From Paraphysomonas bandaiensis (Eukaryota; Chrysophyceae), in assembly GCA_965644295.1 (NCBI GenBank), contig CBFFRP010000138.1, positions 124,001 to 188,000 of the forward strand: a DNA stretch of 64,000 nt, in the 5' to 3' direction. The notes below the pieces were generated by a model. It saw only the letters and a program-made list of their open reading frames with translations. It ran no database searches and was not told where the DNA came from. Made by a program: the position numbers and the translations under genes. Positions 51,025 to 59,886 of this stretch are shown in pieces (the first letter of the stretch is position 1; each line of letters opens with the position of its first letter).

Positions 51025-54000
51025 ATGGGGGAAAGTAAGAGAAGCAAAATAAAAGCAGCTCCTCAAATAGAGGAATTGTTAGCTGCTTCGGGTTCTTCGT
51101 CTAAAAAGACGAAAAGAGAGAGAGAATCCTCTCGAAAACGAGCAAGAGATGCAACAACATCATCTCAAATGCAATCTTCTCCTCAAACTGAGACATCAGT
51201 AGAGGCTGAAGGAGAATTGAGTGGAGTATCATTTCGTGAGCTCTCTTCTTCTCAACCAAAGAGAAAGAAGCAAAGGAGTGGAGATCCGCACCCCAACAGG
51301 AGTGAGCGCATTGACTTGAATGAAGTCATTGCGACGGAATCCACTCCACATGAAGTAATCAATACCGACTCTATTCCCTACTTAGGTAGTGTGCAAGATG
51401 AGGATATCATCGAATTTTGTGAAAATCTCTCGAAAAGAGATCCTAAAGGGACAAAATTCATAAGGTCAGAAATCATGGCACCAACAGTGCGTGATATGCT
51501 TCAGTTTCAGCGACAGCAGGATTTTGGAGATGAGTCTGACGAGGACTGGCTAGATCCAAACATTGTAACTACTGAGGAATTGATTCAGTGGTTAAAGCAA
51601 GCCTTTCTAGAGGAAGAGGAGCGATACTCTGATACATTGGAGCCTCTTCCTAGGTTCATAGATAATATCATTGGACCAAAGGTTAAGGTGGATATTCATG
51701 TTCCTAAAGTATTCTTAAAAGAATATGGACGTCTGAATGAGCTTTATAAGCTCATTCCGGAGGCAAGTCTCACAGAGGTAGCCTCGGATACCATAGTCAA
51801 AACCCTCAAGAAAAACATTAAACTTGTGGGCGGACATTCCTTCAGAAAGGATGCCAAAGAGAAATTTATAGCGGATATAGGCCAAGGTCAATCTGCACCA
51901 AAAGATTTCGGAGCATTCTGTAGAAAGGTGCGAGAGCTTAACAATGACTATAGTCAAGCTGTGAGAAAAGTAAAGAGGATGGAAACTAAATTGGATTCCA
52001 AAGAAACATCTAAGTCTAACAAGACTAAGAATACAAAAACTTCATCCTCCAGCTCATCCTCAAGTACTAAAGCAACAACTGATACTAAGGAAGCATGTTG
52101 GATATGCGGTAATCTTCATAAAGGTGACTGCACCCGCAAAACCTGTGCATGGGCTAACCATGAAAAGAAGCCATGGAAAGATTCCACACAGGGCAAAAAA
52201 TATGCGGTTATGGGTTGGAGTACCTGCCCTTATGTGGAGAATCCTGATGGTCCTCCAAGATCGAAAACAAGTAAGTTATCATGCCCTAAGTGTTTATATA
52301 TAAATGCTATTGACATGAATAATGATATGCTCGATGTCTTTGTATATCCTAAAGCTGATGTCAATGTACAACAGGTAAAGGAAAATCTAAGAGCTAAAGC
52401 CTTATTGGACACGGGGGCTACTGGGAATAATTTCATTAACCAAGAACTTGCTGATATGTTAGTTGCTAGGTATAGAATTCCATTGCACGAGTGTAACATT
52501 AAAATTTGTAGTGCGCTTGATAATGCTTGTTGTAGTAGCAAGCAATATATGATAATAACTATAAGATTAACTGATGAGTATAACAATACTCTTGATATTG
52601 AGTTGCAATGTTTGATAATAGATAGCACCTTTGATATCATAATTGGTAGAGAAACTATCAAGAAATATAGATTAGTTGATCATTTTCCATCTCACTTTAT
52701 GGAAAGAGAGTTAGCAGGGAAAATGCTAGCTACGGCCGCGGGCCATGCTGAGAAGACTCAGCTTCTCTCGGAACATATTAGTGAGAGAGCCACATGTTAT
52801 AATAACATGGAAACATTAAGGCGCCAAGCTAAGGAACACCTTAGTTATAATAATAATTTACTTACAAGTAATAGCTTGGTTAGTACTATGTATTCACCTC
52901 CAATATCATCCATGCGTATAAGTGCATATGAAAAGGAAGATATAGGCGAGATTAGAGATAACTATCTGGAGTCAATCCCAGAAGAAATAGTTACAAATAC
53001 TCAGGAAAAAGTAGAAGGTACTACGTTACCAACTAAAATCTCTGGTCCCGAATCTTTACAAAGGAGGGTGAGAGAAATCCATGAAATCTATAAGGATAGA
53101 TTTAGAACCACAGTGTCGGATATGCCAATGGATGTTCCACCTTTTGAATTAGAGGTAGATAGGGATGCTTGGGAACAACCAAAACATTGTGGTCCGCCAC
53201 GAAAGATGGATCGAGTACGACAGTATGCTTGTAAAAAGCAAATCGATACATTTGTGGAGCATGGAATAATACAACCAAGTACGGCTCCTTATTATAGCCA
53301 GGTATTATTAGTTCCCAAACCAAATGATAAATGGCGATTCTGTGTAGACTATAAAGGTCTAAACAAGCACACACAGAGGGAACGTTGGCCAATACCTAAC
53401 ATCAAAGAAATGTTAGAACGTATTGGGTCTAAGAAACCCAAATACTTCATAATTCTGGATTTAGTATCTGGTTATTACCAGGCTAAAATTTCAGAGTACT
53501 CGAGAAAGTGGACGGCATTTATAACCTTCTGGGGAGTATTCGAATGGCTCCGACTACCCATGGGTTTGAGTGGTGCTCCATCATACTTTCAACGAGTATT
53601 AACAACAATTGTGCTTGCCGGGTTGATTATGTTCATATGTGAATTATATCTAGATGACCTGATTATATATGCTTCTACAGAAGATGAACTAATTGAAAAT
53701 TACGTTAAAGTTCTAGAACGCTTCAGGAAATACAATGTTTACATTAATCCTGAGAAAGTGAAAATAGGAGAGTCCGAAGTACAATATGTAGGACATACTC
53801 TAAATGAGGAAGGGTTACACTTTACTAGAGAACGTCTGGATAGTGTATTAAATTTCCCAAAGCCTGAAACTATGAAGGGTCTAAAATCTTTCCTCGGATT
53901 GGCAAATTATTTTCGGGATCACGTGCACAACCACTCCTTAGTGGTGAGACCGTTAAATAAAATGCTTCTCAACTATCATAGACGTAAACGTCTACAATGG

Positions 54001-54897
54001 ACAGAGGATGCCAATGAAGCATTTGAAAAGATCAAATTGATGATCCATGAATGTCCAACATTATTTTTCATTGATGACGAGTCACCAATATATTTATTGA
54101 CCGATGCATCTGATTATGGAATAGGAGCATACCTCTACCAAGTAGTAGATGGTGTAGAACGTCCAATAGGATTTCTCAGTAAAACATTCGATGAAAGAAT
54201 GATGAATTGGGATACACCTCAGAAAGAAGGATATGCTATATACTATGCCTTAGATAAATGGGACTACCTATTAAGGTATAGATACTTTACGATCAAAACA
54301 GATCATAAAAATATTACTCAGTTGAGAACTGATTACGCTAAGGATAAGAAAGTTCAGCGATGGTTGAAATGTTTCCAAGCATATGATTATGATCTATGTG
54401 ATATTAAAGGATCTGATAATGTTGTTGCTGATGCATTTAGTAGACTATGTGCATTAGAATCTAAAATGGAAACAAAATGTGCTTCCCTAATTCCCGATAT
54501 TAAAGTTCCAAACAAGGAATGGGAAATTATTAAAAGATTTCATAACAATGTTACAGGTCATCATGGTATTGATCGTACAATACAAAAATTACGAGACAAT
54601 GGTCATAAATGGTCAAAGCAAGGGGCACATGTGACAAAATTTATTAAAACTTGTCCTTGTTGTCAAAAGATGAGTAGAATTAAACCAATAATTAATGCTC
54701 ATCCCTTTACTGTCTCAACATATGGCCCGATGCAAAGAATAGCAGTGGATTTTATTCAGAGTCTGCATCCAGATGAGGATGGATACACTAATATATTAGT
54801 GATTATCGATTCTTTTTCTAGGTGGGTAGAATTAATCCCTACTAAGAATCTCACTGCCATGGCGGCGGCAAAGGGGATTGCTTCAACACCTGGGTAG
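51025..54897 (+). CDS. Gag-Pol polyprotein of the LTR element (frame-broken in integrase)
   Basis: One frame of 1290 codons carries Gag and Pol without a separate gag stop. Residues 1-~330 are basic/Ser-rich and helical (Gag). A Cys/His cluster at ~357-368 (CWICGNLHKGDC) is a non-standard zinc knuckle. The aspartic protease motif ALLDTGATGNNF is near 459. Reverse transcriptase has FCVDYKGLNKHT, LPMGLSGAPSYFQR and YLDDLIIY (near 873; YLDD variant). RNase H has LLTDASDYGIGAYLY near 1023 and DNVVADAFSRL. Integrase has H...HH and CPCC near 1172-1213 and the first catalytic Asp in AVDFIQ. The frame then ends at TAG (54895-54897), shortly after a GGGG run at 54873-54876. Confidence 0.92.
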   Translation: MGESKRSKIKAAPQIEELLAASGSSSKKTKRERESSRKRARDATTSSQMQSSPQTETSVEAEGELSGVSFRELSSSQPKRKKQRSGDPHPNRSERIDLNEVIATESTPHEVINTDSIPYLGSVQDEDIIEFCENLSKRDPKGTKFIRSEIMAPTVRDMLQFQRQQDFGDESDEDWLDPNIVTTEELIQWLKQAFLEEEERYSDTLEPLPRFIDNIIGPKVKVDIHVPKVFLKEYGRLNELYKLIPEASLTEVASDTIVKTLKKNIKLVGGHSFRKDAKEKFIADIGQGQSAPKDFGAFCRKVRELNNDYSQAVRKVKRMETKLDSKETSKSNKTKNTKTSSSSSSSSTKATTDTKEACWICGNLHKGDCTRKTCAWANHEKKPWKDSTQGKKYAVMGWSTCPYVENPDGPPRSKTSKLSCPKCLYINAIDMNNDMLDVFVYPKADVNVQQVKENLRAKALLDTGATGNNFINQELADMLVARYRIPLHECNIKICSALDNACCSSKQYMIITIRLTDEYNNTLDIELQCLIIDSTFDIIIGRETIKKYRLVDHFPSHFMERELAGKMLATAAGHAEKTQLLSEHISERATCYNNMETLRRQAKEHLSYNNNLLTSNSLVSTMYSPPISSMRISAYEKEDIGEIRDNYLESIPEEIVTNTQEKVEGTTLPTKISGPESLQRRVREIHEIYKDRFRTTVSDMPMDVPPFELEVDRDAWEQPKHCGPPRKMDRVRQYACKKQIDTFVEHGIIQPSTAPYYSQVLLVPKPNDKWRFCVDYKGLNKHTQRERWPIPNIKEMLERIGSKKPKYFIILDLVSGYYQAKISEYSRKWTAFITFWGVFEWLRLPMGLSGAPSYFQRVLTTIVLAGLIMFICELYLDDLIIYASTEDELIENYVKVLERFRKYNVYINPEKVKIGESEVQYVGHTLNEEGLHFTRERLDSVLNFPKPETMKGLKSFLGLANYFRDHVHNHSLVVRPLNKMLLNYHRRKRLQWTEDANEAFEKIKLMIHECPTLFFIDDESPIYLLTDASDYGIGAYLYQVVDGVERPIGFLSKTFDERMMNWDTPQKEGYAIYYALDKWDYLLRYRYFTIKTDHKNITQLRTDYAKDKKVQRWLKCFQAYDYDLCDIKGSDNVVADAFSRLCALESKMETKCASLIPDIKVPNKEWEIIKRFHNNVTGHHGIDRTIQKLRDNGHKWSKQGAHVTKFIKTCPCCQKMSRIKPIINAHPFTVSTYGPMQRIAVDFIQSLHPDEDGYTNILVIIDSFSRWVELIPTKNLTAMAAAKGIASTPG

Positions 54898-55858
54898 ATA
54901 TGGAGCACCTATTGAGATTCATTCGGATCTTGGACCAGCATTTGTGGATGATTTAACAAAATCATTGATAGAAATGGTTGGAAGTAATCAATCATTTTCG
55001 ATGGCGTATTCTAAAGAAGAAAATGCTATAGTGGAACGTGCTAATAAAGAAATTTTAAGGCACTTAAGAAATATTATATTTGATAAAAATGTACTAAATA
55101 ATTGGTCAATGTATCTACCTTTAGTACAAAGAATTATGAATTCTTCTAAACATAGAAGCACCGGCGTTACTCCCGCTAGTATTCTATTTGGGAATGCAGT
55201 AGATTTAGATAAGAGTTTATTCATTGAACACAATGAGAACTTGGACGGGAACGAACAAAAGCTATCACATTGGATAGATAGAATACAAAAGGTTCAGTCC
55301 ACTATTATGGATGTTGCAAGACGAAATCTTCGCAAACATGATGAAATCCACATGGCAACTGCACCAAATATACAAACAAAAGAATTTCCAATAAATTCTT
55401 ATGTGTTAGTTGAGCATAGACAAAATGCTTTACGTCCTGGACCGGCAAGTAAGTTATTACCATATCTTAAAGGTCCAATGCGAGTAGTCAATGTTATTGG
55501 AGACAAATATACTCTTCAAGATATTGTTACTAAACGTAATAAAGACTATCATATAAAGAAATTAAGGGAATTTAATTACGATCCCTCTACTATTGACCCC
55601 TTACAAGTGGCATGTAAAGATGGTGGAAACTTTTATGCTATTGACCATATTTCAAAAATAAAAGGTCGAGCTAAAGGTCCGAAAAGTCAAATAAAATTTC
55701 TAGTACATTGGATAGGGTATGAAAAACCTACATGGGAACCATGGGCTAACGTTAGAAAAACGTATGCTCTACAAAATTTCCTAACTCAACATCCTGATGA
55801 AAATGTAAGAAATTTACTACCTCGAAATGTGGTTTATTCTTCTGATGAAGAAGATTAA
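54878..55858 (+). CDS. Integrase core remainder and chromodomain, in the shifted frame
   Basis: The frame overlaps the end of the first by 20 bp and carries the second catalytic Asp (IEIHSDLGPAF) and the catalytic Glu context (SKEENAIVERAN), a basic C-terminal domain, and at the end a chromodomain (FLVHWIGYEKPTWEPWANV). It has no natural ATG at its start. It is the direct continuation of the upstream integrase displaced by one base, most simply a single extra base in the GGGG run. Chromodomains of this class guide integration to marked chromatin. Confidence 0.9.
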   Translation: MLQHLGRYGAPIEIHSDLGPAFVDDLTKSLIEMVGSNQSFSMAYSKEENAIVERANKEILRHLRNIIFDKNVLNNWSMYLPLVQRIMNSSKHRSTGVTPASILFGNAVDLDKSLFIEHNENLDGNEQKLSHWIDRIQKVQSTIMDVARRNLRKHDEIHMATAPNIQTKEFPINSYVLVEHRQNALRPGPASKLLPYLKGPMRVVNVIGDKYTLQDIVTKRNKDYHIKKLREFNYDPSTIDPLQVACKDGGNFYAIDHISKIKGRAKGPKSQIKFLVHWIGYEKPTWEPWANVRKTYALQNFLTQHPDENVRNLLPRNVVYSSDEED

Positions 55859-55923
55859 TAACAAAGTTTACAGAATTGAGTGTCAATATAACACATTAAC
55901 ACATCAATTATAAGGGGAGGTAG

Positions 55924-56240
55924 TGTAGGACTATCCACTTACATATAGAATATATACGTGTACATGTCCTGTATTATATGATTAGTAGTACAGTACTGTA
56001 TTGTATACGTGTACCATGTAGTTAGGAATACAAACTGTAGGGAATGTGATTGTTGGGATTAGCAATAGCCGTTGATATTGTAGACAGTATTATTAGCCGT
56101 TGATATTGTAGACAGTATTATTAGCCGTTGATATTGTAGACAGTATTATTCATGATTCATTATACGATAATAATCATTATTTTGTACTTCTGTACTTGGG
56201 TATTGCTTTGCACACATACACATATGTATGCAAGCCCACA
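55924..56240 (+). repeat. 3' LTR, abutting the HNH gene start codon
   Basis: 317 bp, same sequence as the 5' LTR including the three 28-bp repeats (56067-56150). The next base after its terminal CA is the A of the HNH gene ATG. An in-frame ATG inside the LTR (56196) would add 15 residues to the HNH protein if transcription began in the LTR. Confidence 0.93.
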
Positions 56241-57474
56241 ATGGCGTGTATCACTATACGAGTACATATGATAGACACTACTATTGTGGAAATCAAATTA
56301 GAAGAAGGAACAACATGTGAATCTGCCCTTAAATCCATTCAAGATGGATATCTTATATCAGGAGGGTTTATTAAGTGTGATGGTGTTATTGTACCTCATA
56401 CACGTGTACTTGTGCCGGATAATATATACGACTATACGGATGGCGTGCATATGGGTGGGTCAATACTCTGTGTGTTTGTTACCTCTATTTATATATTTAT
56501 TCTGTGTATATAGATAATGATACGATTATTTCTCAATTGAATGCCGTTCGTTCCCAACTGCAAATCATGTCGCCGATTCTCTTCCGTATGCATACCGAGA
56601 TCTTAAATCCTTGGCTCAGTAGAGATGTAACTCATAACAGGTATGTATGTGAATTGCTGTTGGCTTATACGTAGGTTTTTATGTTTATCTCTAAATGATT
56701 AATCTAAATATTCAGGAGCTCAGCTGAGTTTCGATCTGGTTTGAAAGCAGCTCTAAACATTCCTACCCCTTTCATTCCTTGCATGATAACAACTATGATG
56801 GGTAACGCTGATCAAGTTGTTGCTGCTCATATTCTGCCCACGTCTACACCAGATACAGTTTTGCATGCGCTGCGTGTGTCTAAAGAAGAACTTGAAACCA
56901 ACAGGAATGCTCTTTTCCTGGCACTGAATGTGAAAAAATGTTTTGATTCACTGAAGCTTTCTTTTATTCCTGTTGACCGTGGAACACCTAGTGCCAATTA
57001 TAAACTCCATATATGGGACAATTCCATAAGGGAATTAGCTATATGGGATGGCCACAAAAACAGAATTGGTAAGTGAATTATAGTGATGTGGCAAGTATAT
57101 GTCCATGCCGTCATATGTGCTTAGATTTACGTAATTTGTTGCTGTATAGTAAGTATTATGTATCCCTCTGAACCCTTCTCAGAATACAATTTTCTAATGT
57201 CACGTTGTAGGAAATTATGACGGTCACTACGTAAATATGTCTGGCCATCAGCCGATTGAAAGAGCCCTTGCGTACCAGGCTCATATGGCCTATCTTAATA
57301 CTGTTTTAAGAGTACGTGATTGTGTTATGTTTGTGTCGTTCTTGAATGATTCCATTACAGGACAAAGAAACCCTGGTTTCTCCTCTTCCCGCTGATGTAA
57401 ACGCATTTCTGGAGCGCAGGAAAGAATTCGATGACTTGTGCACGAAAATTATGAATTCGGAATGTGGAGTATAA
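56241..57474 (+). CDS. HNH-nuclease-domain protein with a possible ubiquitin-like header
   Basis: Five exons, 56241-56454, 56514-56640, 56716-57068, 57211-57311 and 57361-57474, join in phase to 302 residues. The central part, CMITTMMGNADQVVAAHILP followed by NRNALFLALNVKKCFDSLKLSFIPV and YKLHIWD, fits HNH_2-type domains (AAHI.P, then N.L.L....FD). The third metal-binding His of classical HNH is not obvious. The first ~80 residues (TIRVHMIDTTIVEIKLEEGTT...) could be a small beta-grasp header as in Crinkler-type effectors; this is inference. The gene start coincides with the target duplication of the retrotransposon, so its native promoter is 5.6 kb away. Confidence 0.65.
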
Positions 57475-59886
57475 AATTGTACACTTTGCTAACAGCATGA
57501 TGAATAAGGTGGTTGAGTGGCAGTCGATAACAAGATGGGGTGTGATATTTACGACGAAATGCATATATATGCCGCTATTTTTATAAAAAGTTTTGTGTAC
57601 CCCGAAGAATTTCGCCTATATCATAAGCTATACGATTTCTCAACGCTTTCAATCAGAATATTGCTCTGGATTGAACATACTGTGATCTATTATAGTGTTG
57701 TAGATTGTAAACAGCTCATGCTTATGTACCGAGGCTAGGGAAAATATAGTACAATATATCCCGGCAATTATATAACAGAGTTTTTTTACCGGCCCAACAA
57801 TACCATTGCAATATATTAGTATCATTACTCAGTAATTCCTTTTTTAGTACTAGTCATTGAGATCACATGATAACCAAACCCACTACGCTAACAAGTAAAT
57901 ACTATCTTCTACTTAGCTAGTCATAATTTATAATTTTCCTCGTATGTTGAGTTTTGCTATTTGAGAGCAATTGAAAGCTGTAGTTATAAGATATATAAAT
58001 TATAACCGTTACGAGTAGTATACTGTTATGGTTATCAGTATAATGAGAATTAATATCATGATGATAATTATATAGAGTGAAACGGGATAAAGTGACGATG
58101 CAAATTAGTACAGACGTAAGGCCGTACGAGAAATGAGTGGCAGTACTACTACCGTAGTAGTGATAACATGAAATTGATGAATGATAAGAAATGTTGATTA
58201 TAATTTATAATTCTCAGCATTGAGTCTAAGTTTACATTCAGTTGTTATAAGTTAACACTACTCTCTTATCATTCATTCATTACCAGAGCCATCACCAGTT
58301 ACGTTATCCACATTCATTGAGTTCCAACTGGTCATATGACTACTTTTCTAACACCTTCACGCCTCCACACACTGCACAACCCAACTTAGACAACTTCGCC
58401 AGCTCCATTTACGTTTAACTCCTACACTACAGTCAGCGGCACCCCGAGACTTTACAGATCCTACGCCTCTACCTCGCCCCATCTCACTTTCCCTCGGAAC
58501 ACTATATATCCTTCCATCTACATAACTCTGACCCTCCCTTAATAAACGTCGCAGACCTCTATCCCAAAGGGCATCCCCATGATTAACCGCACCTATTGAT
58601 ACTAAAGGATTCCACGTCCGTGTGCAGCTCTCACACTTACTTTAAGACTCACAATCCTGAAGACAGCATATATCAGATATATCAACATTCTGCTTGCCAC
58701 TGCGTTTTCTTTTAGCGATAGAGCAAAAGTGGTTGTACCTTGGTGTGTGGTGATATCAGAGTTAAGCACTATTTAGTTAAATTATTTTGCTACATTAGTT
58801 CTGACTCTTACACGCCTATTGCTAATCACTATCACTACTATCCACATTTTTATTTTTAAATTAATTAAAATATACATGAATCGTGCACCTCTACTTAGAT
58901 ATGTCAGCCTTTCGTTTCAAAAATGGGCTTTCCAAAACTATTTATGTGAATGTGCCATACAATGACGAAGATTTAGGATTTAGGTATAAGACTTAGACTA
59001 TCAATATATTGCAATATTGATGGAGTTTTTGGCCGGGCCACCAATCTATATATTGCAATTCAATATATTGTTCCCTAACCCTGTTATCTACGTCTTGTCT
59101 TCTTTGAAATCATATCTTCAGTAAATTAAATAAAACCAAATGACGCTATGATTGCTTTTCTGACAACTCGTAATTTCCAATTAGCTTTCACTGCTTGCTT
59201 GGTGTTAATCTATTACATATGATTCCATAATGCTATGTAAATCAATTTTAGGGATGGATTACGAAAGATTCATATCATTTATCTCACACAAGTATAGAGA
59301 TTTCGTGTTATCTTTAACTCTACAGTTACTTAAAACTTAAACTATCATATGGACTCTTTGTAAATATATATATCAGTTACAGTTATATAAGCAACGCATT
59401 ATTTCGCATCGATCATACATTACACACACTCCAATTAGTTCATTATATATATGTAAAGTATATGTATATACATATATACAGTTCATGATTTTTTCTATGT
59501 ACTGTAGACTGTAGTGGTATATCAGCAACAGGATGACCGGCTTGATACATGTCATTCATTATACCGGTATACGTCTAGATGATGGTACATGAGCAAAGGG
59601 ATTATGAAGATTATTGCAAAGCAGTTGTTCCAGATAAGTTAAGTGCTACACATTGATGTGATATCTATGAGCTGATGTCCACTACACTCCATGATCATAA
59701 CCAATTAGATCCAGTCGACCACTACACATATACCTTCTCACACATAAAAGGTACCTCCAGTCGGCCTGAGTCAATTATAACTGCAGTTATGATTTGATAT
59801 CCCAATTTCAATAATTGCCTATTAATTGATACGCAGCCCTGTTAATTTGTCACTAATAATTTGTCATTATAGCATATGTGAAATAG
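57475..59886. other. Intergenic region with repeat fragments
   Basis: No gene recognised. 58720-58830 carries the end of the dispersed repeat family also seen near 13740 and 41360. The motif with GGCCGGGCCACCAA and TTGCAATATA/TATATTGCAATT (58985-59080) is related to 57770-57820 (ACCGGCCCAACAATACC, TTGCAATATATTAG). 59760-59830 contains AATTGCC/AATTAATTG repeats. 58320-58560 is relatively C-rich, without a credible open frame. Confidence 0.45.

Larger units (their letters stand above)
50659..56240 (+). mobile_element. Ty3/gypsy-type chromodomain LTR retrotransposon, recent insertion
   Basis: The 5.58-kb element is bounded by two 317-bp LTRs (50659-50975 and 55924-56240) starting TGTAGG and ending CCCACA; by eye they are identical. 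A 4-bp target duplication ATGG flanks it (50655-50658 and 56241-56244). A purine tract AAGGGGAGG (55912-55920) precedes the 3' LTR. The coding order protease, reverse transcriptase, RNase H, integrase and the C-terminal chromodomain place it among Ty3/gypsy chromoviruses. The leader between the 5' LTR and the first ATG is only 49 bp and lacks a TGG-starting primer-binding site. One frame break lies in the integrase. Confidence 0.93.
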
